DNA of 64,000 nt from Neogale vison (GCF_020171115.1 NC_058101.1:137824001-137888000), one strand, 5' to 3'; numbered from the stretch's first letter, positions 23,753 to 35,250 are shown. Numbers and translations are program-made. The notes: generated from the sequence alone by a model not told the origin.

Positions 23753-24075
23753 TCAGTTATAAAAATATATGTAACTTCTAATATTTTTCCTTTTCTCTAA
23801 GTAACAGTCTTTTGGTTGCCTATCTTAGTTTGTCTTCCTCCAGAAGCAGTTATCAAGTTAAGGATATGCGTATGATTAGTTAGTTGGGAACAGATTTCAG
23901 TAAACACTGTTAATGGAGTGCAAAAGTGAGACAGAAAAGAAAGGAAACCATTTAATAGCATGTTATTAAGTTATCAACTGTGGACAAAGGAGTATCCTGA
24001 TTCCATTGGAATTCTAAGAGATCATAGAGAAACTTCCACTGAATTATTCCCCTAAAAGACAAGGGAGAGGGTAAT

Positions 24076-24268
24076 TTTTTTTTTTTTTTTTTTAAGATTT
24101 CACTTATTTGACAGAGAGAGAAAGCAAGAGAGGAAACACAAGCAGGGAGAGTGGGAGAGGGAGAAGCAGGCTTCCCTTTAAGAAGGGAGCCTGATGAGGG
24201 GCACAAACCCAGGGATCATGACCTGACCTGAAGGTAGATGCTTAATGACTGAGCCACCCAGGTACCCA
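24076..24268 (-). mobile_element. Can-SINE, antisense
   Basis: Long poly(T), TTAAGATTTCACTTATTTGAC, ending GAGCCACCCAGGTACCC. GGTAATTT before and GGTATTT after are a weak duplication. Confidence 0.9.
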
Positions 24269-24946
24269 GGAGTGGGTATTTAAATGCCAAATCCCCATTC
24301 ATCCCTGCTGGAGGTCTTCTTTCAGGGTCATGGACTCCAAAGCAATTTCAGATTGCCTCTTTTGTGCTGAGGCTGTTCCTGCCATGCAGAAAAAGCCTTG
24401 AAGCCGAGATTAGCAGGCGACACCAGAAAGCATTCTTGTGAAGGTGCGTTTTGAAGACAGATCACAAACAGCCAAAGTTAAATTTCCCTTACATAATAGA
24501 ACAGTATTTTGTTTGGATTTCTTTATTTCATATTTCTGTGAATTTGCTTATAGTTTTTCTCTTTTGCTAATTTGTGTTTTTGTCAGTTTTTGAAAATTTC
24601 TCTATACCTCCTGACATCACTTAGAATTTCTGTGGATTTTTATTTTTTAAATTTTTACATTTATCAGAAAATCTGTTGAGAGGACCTGGCTATACAAACC
24701 TGAGGATTCCAACTGAAAGAAAATACGTTCAATGTATTTGAAAACCCATATGGGTTTTCTAGATTTGTCTTCTACAATTAAGTTACTACTGCCAACTCTC
24801 AGTTGATGCCACACTCCATCTTGGAGCAAACTGACTACAAAGAACAAACTAAGCATGCCACTCTATTCTCCAAGGAAGCCATCTGTATAGGCTGTAATTG
24901 ACTTGTGTAAGTATAACCATATGTTCTCACATATTCTATTTTCTAG
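24269..24946. other. No certain gene
   Basis: Unique-looking DNA. The 24300-24480 stretch is less AT-rich and contains two CpGs, with short frames only. Nothing I can name. Confidence 0.4.
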
Positions 24947-25242
24947 ACCTCTGAAGTTTATACTGTGGACCTTGATAAAATTGATAGTTGGTTCTGGAAA
25001 GTTCGACATGTGAAATGGTTAGTAAGAAAGTGCTAATGATATTTCCTTTCACCATGTTATGGGTTTGGTAGCTCTATGGACTGACAATTTAATAAAATTA
25101 TTTTAGGTACATAGATGGCAGAAAAATAAGATATATAATATTGTTTCTGAATTTGAAAGAATGTGAAGAACTAAAAACTCTCCCAACAAGATTTAAGAGG
25201 AAAAGGAAGAAATTGATTACCAAGAAAAAAGTTTTAGTCTAA
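24947..25242 (+). other. Possible two-exon gene remnant (weak)
   Basis: A 71-base open segment (24947-25017) follows a good acceptor (TTCTATTTTCTAG) and ends at ATG|GTTAGTAAG, a plausible donor. After an 89-base AT-rich interval with a branch-point-like CTGAC about 25 bases before ATTATTTTAG, a second segment (25107-25242) stays in the same frame across the junction and ends in TAA. The spliced frame is about 69 codons, includes WFWKVRHVKW around the junction and ends in a Lys/Arg-rich tail. Unspliced, the frame stops after six more codons. I recognise no protein family. Chance is a real alternative in AT-rich DNA, and no upstream exons were found. Confidence 0.2.
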
Positions 25243-25861
25243 CTATATTTTTCAAACAAATTTTTTGTTGTATAAGTGAATATTAACATATGCATTATTC
25301 CTCAAAGATGAAAAAGATTTAATTAAATTTAAAAGATGTAAAAGATTAAGAAGACTTCTATGCTGGCATTTTAAGTCAAATTTGTAGAGGTAAAATTTAA
25401 ATTATACCTAATTTGAGTGTACAATTTTATGAGTTATGACAAATTTATTTATCCATATCTCTACCCTTCAAACAAGATATAGGACATTAGCACCCCAGAA
25501 AAACCCCCTGAGACCATCAGTAGTCAGCTCAGCATTTCTCATCAGCTTCTTTCCCCAGGGAACCACTGGTCTAATTTTCATTACTAGAAAGTATTTTGCT
25601 GATTCTTGAAATTCATATAAGAGAAAACAGTAATTTGCCTCTGTGTTTTGTTTGCTCAGCGTAATGTTTTTGAGGTTTACTCCTATAGCTGGAGCAGTAG
25701 TGTATCTCCTCCACCCCACCCCCACCATTTTTCCCCCTGGATTGTACTCCATTGCATGAAATTACATAAAATTGATTACTTCCTTTGGACCATTTCTGAT
25801 TTTTACTTGTATAATAAATATGGCCACTGTAAATATTCATCTACATAGTTTGTGTGTTTTC

Positions 25862-25873
25862 TCTATCTATCTA

Positions 25874-25921
<48 letters not shown>

Positions 25922-25922
25922 T
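25862..25922. repeat. (TCTA)n(TA)n(T)n microsatellite
   Basis: TCTA units, then TA alternation (about 25877-25903), then about 18 T. It sits directly before a plus-strand SINE inside the antisense L1. Confidence 0.9.
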
Positions 25923-26125
25923 GAGAGTCTCCTGGGTGGCTCAGTCCTCAAGCATCTGCCTTCAGCTCAGGTCATGATCCCAGGGTCCTGGGATCAAAAC
26001 CCTCATTGAGCTCCCTGCTCAGTGGGAGGTCTGCTTCTCTCTCTCCCACAGCCCTGCTTATGTTCCCTCTTCCACTTTCATTCTCTGTCAAATAAATAAA
26101 TAAAATCTTTAAAAAAATAAAAATA
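25923..26125 (+). mobile_element. Can-SINE in L1
   Basis: GAGAGTCTCCTGGGTGGCTCAG head, CCTGGGATCAAAACCCTC in the B-box region, TGCTTATGTTCCCTCTTC 3' half and an (AAATA) tail. Flanked by TA-rich DNA, so the duplication cannot be read cleanly. Confidence 0.9.
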
Positions 26126-26455
26126 AATACATATATTTTTACAATTCCTTTTTTCAATTCTTTTTTTTTTTTTTTCCAGTTACCTCAGAGTAGAATTACT
26201 GGATCATATGGTGAACCTTATGACAAACTGTCAAACACTTTTAAACATGTTTTATCATTTTGCAATCCTACAAGACAAGGGTGAAATTTTCATTTAATCC
26301 ACTTCTTCATTATGATTTGGTATTATTAGTTATGTTAATTTTATCCATTGTAGTGGATATAAAATGTGAACTCATTTTGTTTTTATTTGCTTTTCCATGG
26401 TTAATATGCTGAACATCTCTTTTGTATGTTCATTAAGTACTTATGCAAAAAAAGA

Positions 26456-27015
26456 TGTTTAAATTAAATAATTTTGCCTTTTATTTCTATTGACCTTCTA
26501 CCTTGCAACACTGTAAAATTTGTTTATTCATTTCAGTTTTCTTATTTTTAAATTCAATACATTTTATATAAACATTGTGTCATCTGTGGATAAGGACAGT
26601 ATTACTTCTTACTTTCTAGTCTTAAGACCTTTTTTTAAAAAAAAGATTTACATATTTGACAGAGAGAGATAGATCACAGTAGGCAGAGAGAGAGGGGGAA
26701 GCAGGTTCTCTGCTAAGCAGAGAGCCCTATGTGGGGCTTGATCCCAGGACCCCAAGATCATGACCAGAGCCCAAGGCAAAGGCTTAACCCACTGAGTCAC
26801 CCAGGTGCCCCTAGGCCTTTTTTTTTTTTTTTATAACTTCCCCTTCTACCCTGACCAATACATTCAGTGATGTATGGGATAAATATGATGAGAGCAAGCT
26901 TTTCTTTCTAGACTTCGGAAAAAAACATTGTCTTTCATCATTGTCTTGATATTAGCTTTATATTTATCATAATAACTTTGTCAAGATGAGGATGTTTTCC
27001 TCTATTGATAGTGAA
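26456..27015 (-). mobile_element. L1 ORF2 fragment, antisense
   Basis: Complement of reverse transcriptase coding sequence: GTGTCATCTGTGGATAAGGACAG, TACTTCTTACTTTCTAGTCTTAAGACC, CTACCCTGACCAATACATTC, GATGAGAGCAAGCTTTTC, TATTAGCTTTATATTTATC. Split by a SINE at 26631. Diverged, no open frame. Confidence 0.65.
26631..26811 (-). mobile_element. Can-SINE, antisense
   Basis: AAAAGATTTACATATTTGACAG to GAGTCACCCAGGTGCCC. Flanks TAAGACCT (26623-26630) and TAGGCCT (26812-26818) resemble each other. Inserted in L1 ORF2 sequence. Confidence 0.9.
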
Positions 27016-28108
27016 CTGAGAATAGTTATCAGAACGAGTATTGAATTTTTCCAATTCTTTTTCTTCATCTATTAATAATTATAACACTTTTTTGTATATT
27101 GTCTCATTTTTCGCCAGTACTTTAAAAATGGCACTCCACTGTCTTCTAGCTTGCATGTTTTCTAATGAAACATGTGTGAAACATAAGATAATTCTTATAT
27201 TTTTATTTATTTTTCTTTTTTCCTTCTGTACTATGTCCTTTTTCTCTGGCTGCCTACAAGATTGTCTATTTTTGGTATTGTAACAACTGATGAGGACTCC
27301 TAAGTATTTATGGGTTTATCCAGTTAGGGATCCTTTTCCCTTTTTGGATCTGTAATTTGATGTCTTTTATAAAATTCTTCAGCCATTATTACTTCAAATG
27401 TTTTTTTTTTTCCTGTTATTTTTCATTTTCTCTTTTCTTAACTTTCTCTAGGATTCCAATTGTCTGTAATTTGAACTGTTTGATATTGCCAATATGACCC
27501 CACAAGTTTAGATTCTTAGTTATTTTATTTGTATGTTTATTTTCTTATTTTAGTCTTTCTACATTTTGTGCTTTAGTTTGAATATTTCTTGAACCATGTT
27601 CAAGTTCATTAATTCTTTCTTCAGCTGTATAGAGTTGACTCATAATTACCAAATAAAGTTATCTTTGGCATATTTTATACTTCTACTATTTCCACTTGGC
27701 TCTTGTTACTGAGATTTCTCATTAGGTTATGCATATTGTCCCTCTTTTCCATTAGATCTTTATCATATTAACTAATATCTTTATAAAATCCTTATCTGAT
27801 CATTTACAAACTGGGGTCACAACTCAGCCCAAATCTGTTGAATGATTTCTTGGTAATGGGCATTTTTTCTAGGCATCCTTGTTTTTGCTGTTGTTTGTGG
27901 AGATGCGTGCCTTGGAATGTTTAATCAGATAACAGACATTGTGTCCACAGTAGAGACTAAGGTAAACTGTATTACACCTGAAAATAAGGATCATTCTATT
28001 TTTCGAAGATTAGTATTGGCAGTTAAGTAAACCGAGTCTAGAGTTGAACTGACTTTTAATTTTGGTAATGCTGTGGATACTGTCAGTGCACTTCAAGAGT
28101 ATTTACTT
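27016..28108. repeat. T-rich ancient LINE-like block
   Basis: Contains GCACTCCACTGTCTTCTAGCTTGCAT, TTTTTCTCTGGCTGCCTACAAG, CAGCCATTATTACTTCAAATG, CTCTAGGATTCCAATTGTC and TTGGTAATGGGC-type phrases that I recall from old L1-family noncoding sequence, as at 1-560. It directly follows antisense L1 ORF2, so it may be part of the same element. Orientation is uncertain. The 80-codon frame at 27041-27283 is not a gene. Confidence 0.5.
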
Positions 28109-28124
28109 AAAATTGTGTACAATA

Positions 28125-28319
28125 GGGGCACCTGGGTGGCTCAGTGGGTTAAAGCCTCTGCCTTCGGCTCAGGTCATGATCCCAGGGTCCTGGGATTGAG
28201 CCCCGCATCGGGCTCTCTGCTCAGCAGGGAGCATCCTTCCTCCTCTCTCTCTCTGCCTGCCTCTCTGCCTACTTGTAATCTCTGTCTGTCAAATAAATAA
28301 ATAAATAAATCTTTAAAAA
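28125..28319 (+). mobile_element. Young Can-SINE
   Basis: Near-consensus: GGGGCACCTGGGTGGCTCAG, CCTGGGATTGAGCCCCGC, CTGTCTGTCAAATAAATAAA. Flanked by AAAATTGTGTACAATA (28109-28124) and AAAACTGTGTACAATA (28320-28335), one difference in 16. Confidence 0.95.
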
Positions 28320-28391
28320 AAAACTGTGTACAATAAAAAAAAATCCATGAAGAGAGATAAGCATTTTAAAGATAAATATCAATTTTTGTAC

Positions 28392-28578
28392 CTTTTTTTT
28401 TTTTTTTTTCCAGAAAGGGGAGAAGAGACAGAAGGAGAGGGAGAGAAAGAATCCTAGACAGGCTCCACACCTAGCACACAACCTGATGCGGTGCTTGATT
28501 CTCATGACCCTGAGATCATGACCTGAGTTTAAATCTAGAGTCAGACCCTTAACCAACTGAGCCACCCAGGCGCCCCTT
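28392..28578 (-). mobile_element. Can-SINE, antisense
   Basis: Poly(T) to GAGCCACCCAGGCGCCCC; diverged middle. Exact AATTTTTGTAC on both sides (28381-28391 and 28579-28589). Confidence 0.93.
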
Positions 28579-28589
28579 AATTTTTGTAC

Positions 28590-30658
28590 TATTTAAAACG
28601 TAAGTTCCTCCCATTGATATTTCAAGTGTTAAATGGGTTAAAAAAAGAAAAAGCAATAGAAATAACTGATGATCAAAATAAAAAGCGATTACACTTTAGA
28701 ATAAGGAAAAGAAATATCAAATATATCAGAATAACCACATATGCTCTGAAATAATAATAATTTAAAATTTAGGTATTATTGACAAATATCTTTCATGAAG
28801 CCAAAATTTATGAAGTTTTCTGAGAAAAAGGAAATAATTATACTAGGTAAAGTAGCAACATGAAATAGGACATTTAGAGAAAGAACGTACTGCATCCTGT
28901 CATCGCTAATGCTCAAAAAATAGGTCTAAACATTGGGATAGGAGGAAAGACCTAGGGCAAATAATTATTCAAATGGAGTCATTTGCCATAAGAACAAAAG
29001 ATAATTGAAAAATCATTATTTAGGATTTTTTTAATTAAAAAAATCAAAGTGCTTGAAGCCTATTCTTTTTTTATTGTGACTGTAATCCTTGTTCTACAAA
29101 TGGGCAGACTATGATTGTTCTTAGTTTTATATTCAGCACTGTCCCAATTATAAAAGTTAATATCATGCTCTCCAACAAATACCTTAACACTAGTTTCTAC
29201 TACATACCCTTTAGACTGAATTTAAGTTCTTCCAGTTCTGCCACACATTACTGTGTGACTTTTAAGTCATTTGACTTGTTACTTTACAGGTAATTGAAGA
29301 GACTGAATGAAATTAAAAAAAAAAAAACAGCTTTTAATTAAAATGCTATTATTTGATTAATAAATGTTCTTTTAAAAAACTGATCAACTCTTGCTGTCAA
29401 GGATGCATTAAGATTACATAATGCTTTTTTCTTTGGCATGGTGATCAATACTATTCTTTATTTTCACCAATCTTTAACATAACAACAGAGAAAATACCAT
29501 TTCCTTGCATTGTATGATTTCTACTTTTTTTACACTAGAAAATAATTTTGCTTCATCCTCCTCTAAAGCCAAAAGTTTTTTAGAAGTTCCTCCTGAATTT
29601 CCAGTCCACTTCTCCCTTTTGTCTGTATCTTAGAGTTACAAATCATATTTTGCTTGTATCAAATTAGAACAGTTTTCAAAAATTATTTTGTTCATAGAAT
29701 ATTATTTTTTCTATCCCTCTAATAGAAAAACAAAATCAGCACAAAATCAAATTACAAAGTAATCTCTTCAGAACTTTCCTCTTCTTTATTACCAAACTCC
29801 TTGGGCACAATGTAGAAGTTTCATATTTCTGAGAGTTGGAGATGGAAGTCAGCCTTATATTTGCTTAACAGCTCCTAAAGAAAGAGGTGACTTAGAAGCT
29901 TAATTAAGGTGATATAATTAATCAACATCAAAAAGGAGGAAATTTTCAAATTTTCTGAATGTTATTACATTAATTTTCCCTATTACATTTAACTTCAATT
30001 CATTCAGACTGGAAGGAAGAAAATGCTTAGTGTTTAATCAATGTACTTAAAAGTATTGCATATCACATTAAGAATTACCACTGTGAGAGGATTGTCTGGA
30101 CAAATCATCCAGAAGAATATGTTCTTTTTGAAATGCCCGATAAATGACTTATTTGGTGAAATGGTATAATCAGATGTTTTCTTGACATAATCACTTAATG
30201 GTGATATCTTGTTTATCCAGTCATTGATGATTAATCAGGTTGAAGTAAATTTAATTGATCTTTACTGAATACAGTTTGAGAAATTTGTGTTTACAAATTA
30301 CCAAAAATATATAAAGAAAAAATTCCAGGAAACTCTTGTGCACCTGCATTAGCTAAAACTGAATGCAGAAAAGGCACATTCCCTTATGACTTTATAAAAT
30401 TCTGAGTGACATCAAGAAAATTAAAGTAACCAATATTTCATTATTTTTAGGACTTCTACTGTGCTCTTCCTGATGTACTTGAAGGGTGTATATCCAAAGG
30501 AATTTGATAGAATATGGGAAGATTTCAGTTATGGGTAGTAAGGAGATAGGAGGTAGAAACATTTTGAACAATGAGAAACCTTGATCTGTTTTCACTAGGA
30601 TTTGCATGCAATATTAATATCAATATTGGTCCTAAATTCCCTCTCTTTCTTCCTACAT
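28590..30658. other. Unique-looking block, no gene seen
   Basis: About 2 kb, AT-rich, with no SINE or L1. One MIR-like piece is listed separately (29215-29295). Open stretches of up to 71 codons (for example 30392-30607, minus strand) show no domain. Confidence 0.5.
29215..29295 (+). mobile_element. MIR-like SINE fragment
   Basis: CAGTTCTGCCACACATTACTG then TGTGACTTTTAAGTCATTTGACTTG matches the MIR core pattern (TGCCACTTACTAGCTGTGTGACCTTGG...). Short and diverged. Confidence 0.5.
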
Positions 30659-30671
30659 AAATGGATTATTA

Positions 30672-30854
30672 TTTTTTAAAAGATTTTTTTATTTATTTGA
30701 CAGAGCACAAACAGAGGAAATGGCAGGCAGAGGGAGAGGAAGAAGCAGGCTCCCATTGAGCACAGAGCCTGATGTGGGACTTGACCCCAGGACTCTAGGA
30801 CCATGACCTGAGCTGAAAAAGGTTTAACCCTCTGAGCCACTCAGGTGCTCCCAC
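30672..30854 (-). mobile_element. Can-SINE, antisense
   Basis: AAAAGATTTTTTTATTTATTTG to GAGCCACTCAGGTGCTCCC. Exact AAATGGATTATTA at 30659-30671 and 30855-30867. Confidence 0.93.
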
Positions 30855-30867
30855 AAATGGATTATTA

Positions 30868-31440
30868 ACATGTATTTTTCTCTTCAGTTTACACCATATA
30901 CTTCTATTTTTAGAAGACATCAGTTCATGCCTGAAACATAATAAAACATAGAATTTAAAGATATGTAAATAATTAAATATATAAATGTGTGAAGATCATT
31001 AATTATTATTAAAAATATAGTCACCTCTGTAACATACAACTTGGGTTTGAATAGGGTATCTCTAAATGTAATAATATACATGTTATAATAAACTCTTCAT
31101 TGAAAATAATGCTACTTTACAGTAACAAATCATTATGATGGGAATTATATTAAAAATTATTTAAGTTCCACACTGAAAAAAATAAATAAAATTTTAAAAA
31201 ACTATTAAAAATTATTAAAGTTCTTACTTATCTTTACCATCATATAGTTTAGAAGAATGATAAAATAAAAATTCCAGAATTATAAAAAAGAATTCTAAAA
31301 TTTATGATATTGTAAAATTAAAAAATAAAAATGTTTATAGCTTGTGTATATGTAACTTAAAAAGTTTTGGCAATAAATATGATATTGAAAAATTATTAAC
31401 ATTGAGACATTTTTAAATCACTTAATACATTGCATGACAG
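30868..31440. other. No gene seen
   Basis: Very AT-rich unique-looking sequence. Confidence 0.5.
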
Positions 31441-31757
31441 GGGGGAGGTTTATCCTCAGAACCACACTATCGACTTTTGGTTTCTGGTCAGCATGTAAGA
31501 TGCTTAGAAGTTGTCAATCTATCCTAACAAGAAAAAGCTGAATGAACTGAAACATCAACTTCTTCTTAGATCCACCAAAGAAAAGAGGTCACAGGAAAAA
31601 CTACTGCTCCCAGAATAGGAACATAGTGGTTGGGATACTCATCATTGTGACTTTTACCCTCCATCTTGAATGGGTTCTCAGAGTGAATAATAGAGAAAAA
31701 TTCCCTTGGTCTTCTGGCAAAATAAGCATTTTGAAGTATGCCACAGCATTCTATTCT

Positions 31758-31958
31758 TTTTTTTTTTTTTTTTAAGATTTTATTTATTTATTTGGCAGAG
31801 AGAGATCACAAGTAGGCAGAGAGGCAGGCAGAGAGAGAGAGGAGGAAGCAGGCTCCCTGCTGAGCAGAGAGCCTGATGCGGGACTCGATCCCAGGACCCT
31901 GAGATCATGACCTGAGCCAAAGGCTGTGGCTTAACCCACTGAGCCACCCAGGCGCCCC
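31758..31958 (-). mobile_element. Young Can-SINE, antisense
   Basis: Poly(T), AAGATTTTATTTATTTATTTGG, ending GAGCCACCCAGGCGCCCC. Exact ACAGCATTCTATTCT at 31743-31757 and 31959-31973. Near consensus. Confidence 0.96.
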
Positions 31959-32982
31959 ACAGCATTCTATTCTTATCAAGGCCTACCCTTGAGATAAAGT
32001 ATTTTACCAGAGGATAAATGATTGCAATTTTTCTTCAGATTTTAACCAGTCTAGTCAAAGGAAAATACCAGACACCAGCCCAAACTAGGACCCTCTCCAT
32101 CTGTGGCAAGGGAAAACAAAATGAGAAACACTGTGAACTTTACAGCCAAGAGGTACAACTCACTAAGAGACTGATACCTAATCACAGAACCATTGAATGC
32201 TTCCACTGTCACCCCCTCTCATCATCACATTACCAAACACTTATTTATAGCATTTTCTTTTACCTGCAATGTCATATCCCATTTTTGTAAAACAAATTCC
32301 AAAGCACACTAGGAGGTAAAAACAAACAAACAAACAAAACAAAAATAAAAAAACATAAAAAACAGTTCAAAGAGACAGAAAAAAACACCAGTACTAGATA
32401 TAACAGAGATGTTAGAACTATCAGACTCAGACTAGGAATCCAAAACAACTATGATTAATATGCTAGGGTCTCTAATGGATAACTTAGCATGCAAGAACAG
32501 ATGGACAACATAAGCAGAGATAAAAATACTGAAAAAGGAATCAAAAACATGCCAGAGATCAAAAATATTGTAACGGAAATGAATGCTTTTTGTGAGTTCA
32601 TTAGTATATTAGAAGTACCTTAGGAAATAATCTCTGAGCTTGATGATATCTCAATAGAAACTTTCAAATCTGTAAAGCAAAGAGAAAAGAAAAAAATAAA
32701 TAATATCCAGGAACTTCAATACCCAGCTTCTATAACCACAAAAGGTATAATATATTCAAAATAAGAATATTAAAAAGAGAGCTTAAACAGAAAAAGAAGA
32801 AAAAAAATGTTTGAAATAAAAACAAATTTCCCAAATTAATGTCAGACACTAAACCCCAGATCAAAGAAGTTAGGAAAACACCAAGCTTAGTAAAATACAC
32901 CTAACCATATTATATTAAAACTCTAAAAAGTCAGATTAAGAAAAATTCCTAAAGGCAGCCAGAGGTGAAAAAATACATTACC

Positions 32983-33329
32983 ATGAAACAAGATGGGATA
33001 GGGAGGGAGAGAAACCATAAGTGACTCTTAATCTCACGAAACAAACTGTGGGTTGCTGGGGGGAGGGGGGTTGGGAGAAGGGGGGTAGGGTTATGGACAT
33101 TGGGGAGGGTATGTGCTTTTGGGTAAATTGGAAGGGGAGATGAACCATGAGAGACTATGGACTCTGAAAAACAATCTGAGGGGTTTGAAGTGGCGGGGGG
33201 GGGTGGGAGGTTGGGGTACCAGGTGGTGGGTATTATAGAGGGCACAGCTTGCATGGAGCACTGGGTGTGGTGAAAAAATAATGAATACTGTTTTTCTGAA
33301 AATAAATAAATTGGAAAAAAAAAAAAAAA
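32983..33329 (+). mobile_element. Carnivore L1 3'UTR-only insertion
   Basis: 5'-truncated L1 copy of about 350 bp: AAGATGGGATAGGGAGGGAG, TGACTCTTAATCTCACGAAAC, several G runs (33058-33088 and 33194-33210), GACATTGGGGAGGGTATGTGC, GAGCACTGGGTGTGGTG and a poly(A) tail. Exact duplication AAAAAATACATTACC at 32968-32982 and 33330-33344. Inserted in the ORF1 region of the older L1. The 101-codon minus-strand frame over it is an artefact of the G/C-rich tract. Confidence 0.93.
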
Positions 33330-33673
33330 AAAAAATACATTACCTATAGAGAAAGAAATATAGGAATTACATCAACTATTCCTCAGAAATCATGCAAACA
33401 AAAAAACAAACAACAGGGGGGTATTTAAAGTGTTGTGAGGAAAAAAAAAGCAAAAAACAAAAAACTCTACCCTAGAATTCTGTACTCCACAAAATTGTCT
33501 TTCAAAAGAAGAAATAAAACTTCTATGTTTATTGCAACTTTATTTATAATAGTTAAGATATGGAAACAACCCAAGTGTCCCCAGATATATCAAGGGATAA
33601 AGATGTGATATTTGTGTGTATATAAATACAAAATGAAATATTATTCAGCCATAAAAAAAGAATGAAATCTTGC

Positions 33674-33857
33674 TGGGATGCCTGATGGCTCAGTTGGTTA
33701 AGCATCTGCTTTTGGGTCAAGTCATGAACTCAGGATCCTTGAATCAAGTCCCACCATCAGGCTTCTTGCTCAGCAAGGAGCCTTCTTCTCCCTCTGCCTG
33801 CCTCTCCCCCTACTTATACACTCTGTCTCCCTGACAAATAAATTCTTAAGGGAAAAA
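33674..33857 (+). mobile_element. Can-SINE
   Basis: TGGGATGCCTGATGGCTCAG head and CTCTGCCTGCCTCTCCCCC 3' half. Flanked by AATGAAATCTTGC (33661-33673) and AATAAAATCTTGC (33858-33870), one mismatch. Confidence 0.92.
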
Positions 33858-34173
33858 AATAAAATCTTGCCATTTGCAACAACATGGACAGCTCTAGAGG
33901 GGATAACACTAAGTGAAATAAGTCAGTCAGAGAAAGGAAAATACCATACGCTTTCATTCATACATATAATTTAAGGAATAAAGAAAATAACCAAAGAAAC
34001 AAAAACAGATTCTTAAATACAGAGAACAAACTGGTGTTCCAGAGGAGATTTTAGTAGAGAGATGGGTGAAATTGGTGAAGGGGATGAAAACTGCACTTAT
34101 TGCGATGAGGACTAAGGAGTATAGATTATTGAATCACTATATTTTATACCTGAAATTAAAATAACATTGTATG

Positions 34174-34365
34174 AGGGCCCCTACATGGCTCAGTCATTTA
34201 AGTGTCTGCCCTTGGCTTAGTCATGATCCCAGGGTCCTGGAATTGTGTCCTGAATCAGTCTCCTTAATCAGCTGGGAGCCTGTTTCTCCCTCTCCCTCTG
34301 CGTGCTGCTCCCCCTGCTTGTACTCACTCTCTCTGTGTCAAATAAATAAATAAAATCTTTAAAAT
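34174..34365 (+). mobile_element. Can-SINE, diverged
   Basis: AGGGCCCCTACATGGCTCAG head, CTCTGCGTGCTGCTCCCCC 3' half, AAATAAATAAATAAAATC tail. AAAATAACATTGTATG before and AAAATACCATTGTATG after (to 34381). Confidence 0.92.
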
Positions 34366-34974
34366 AAAATACCATTGTATGTTAATTATACTGAATTTTT
34401 TTTAAATAAAGGACAAAGAAATAGACTTTCATGGACAAACAAAAATTAAAGGAATCTGTTGCCAGTAAATATAAGACATGTCTTGTTAATACTAGGGTAG
34501 AAAATACTAACAAATGTTAAATTTTTTTAGAAGATAAAAGTGATATGGATAAGAAATCTAAGTCTGCATGAAGACAAGAAAAACTACAGAGAAATAATAA
34601 GTAAACATAGAATAATTTTATTATTTTTATTATTTTATTAACATATAATGTATTATTTGCTTCAGGGGTACAGGTCTGTGAATCACCAGTCTTAGACAAT
34701 TCACAGCACTCACCATAGCACATACCTTCCCCAACATCCACAACACAGCCACCCTACCCCTCCCTACTCCCTACGACCCCCACCCTACCTCTCAAATCAA
34801 AAAATATCAGAGAGATCATATGATAATTGTGTTTCTCTGATTGGAACCCTCCTACACTGTTGGTGGGAATGCAAGCTGGTGCAGTCACTAAAACAGTATG
34901 GAGATTACTCAAAAAGTTGAAAATAGACCCAGCACTACTGGGTATTTACCCTAAAGATACAAAGGTAGTGATCC

Positions 34975-35096
34975 AAATTTGTGAAATCATAAAAGTTCCC
35001 AAATATCCAAAGCAATCTTAAGAAAAACAAAGTTGAGGGGCCCCTGGGTGGCTCAGCAGGTTAAGCATCTGCCTTCAGCTCAGGTCATGATCTCAG
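34975..35096 (+). repeat. Patch copied from the L1/SINE junction at 38198-38319
   Basis: 122 bases align without gaps to 38198-38319 with six differences by eye (about 95%). The patch includes both the L1 piece (AAAGTTCCCAAATATCC) and the first part of a SINE (GGCCCCTGGGTGGCTCAGC) joined at the same base. It replaces or interrupts ORF2 sequence between AAAGGTAGTGATCC and CCAAATGTTTATAGC. The SINE part stops at GATCTCAG with no tail. Confidence 0.85.
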
Positions 35097-35201
35097 GTCA
35101 TATAGTCACGTAACCAAATGTTTATAGCAGCAATGTCCACAATAGCCAAACTATGGAAAGAACCTAAATGTCCATCAACAGATGAATGGATAAAGAAGAA
35201 T

Positions 35202-35250
35202 GGTATGTATGTATGTGTGTGTATATATACACACACAGACATATATATAA
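35202..35250. repeat. TATG/TG/TA microsatellite
   Basis: TATG units, then TG and TA/CA alternation, embedded in L1 ORF2 sequence. Confidence 0.8.

Larger units (their letters stand above)
25385..26455 (-). mobile_element. L1 3'UTR and ORF2 end, antisense
   Basis: Complement of an L1MB/L1MC-type 3'UTR: GAGTGTACAATTTTATGAG, AGGGAACCACTGGTCTAATTTTC, AATGTTTTTGAGGTTTACTC, then ORF2 end sequence AGAGTAGAATTACTGGATCATATGG and CATTGTAGTGGATATAAAATG, to about 26455. Interrupted by a TCTA/TA microsatellite and a SINE. Probably the same element as 26456-27015 with material missing between. Confidence 0.78.
33523..34415 (+). mobile_element. 5'-truncated L1 (ORF2 end plus 3'UTR)
   Basis: Starts in ORF2 C-terminal sequence (GCAACTTTATTTATAATAGTTAAG, AAACAACCCAAGTGTCC), and ends with the 3'UTR phrases GAGATGGGTGAAATTGGTGAAG, GAATCACTATATTTTATACCTG, AACATTGTATG and an A-rich tail. 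Flanks AAGAAATAAAACTT (33509-33522) and AAGAAATAGACTT (34416-34428) are an imperfect duplication inside the ORF1 end of the older L1. It carries two SINEs of its own. Confidence 0.8.

Noticed and set aside
24340..24400. Short frame with a C-x-x-C motif
   Set aside because: Only about 23 codons, no supporting context.
33050..33220. CpG island or promoter
   Set aside because: G-rich but almost without CpG; it is an L1 3'UTR.
32949..33254. 101-codon minus-strand frame
   Set aside because: Antisense of an L1 3'UTR with G runs; proline-rich by composition only.
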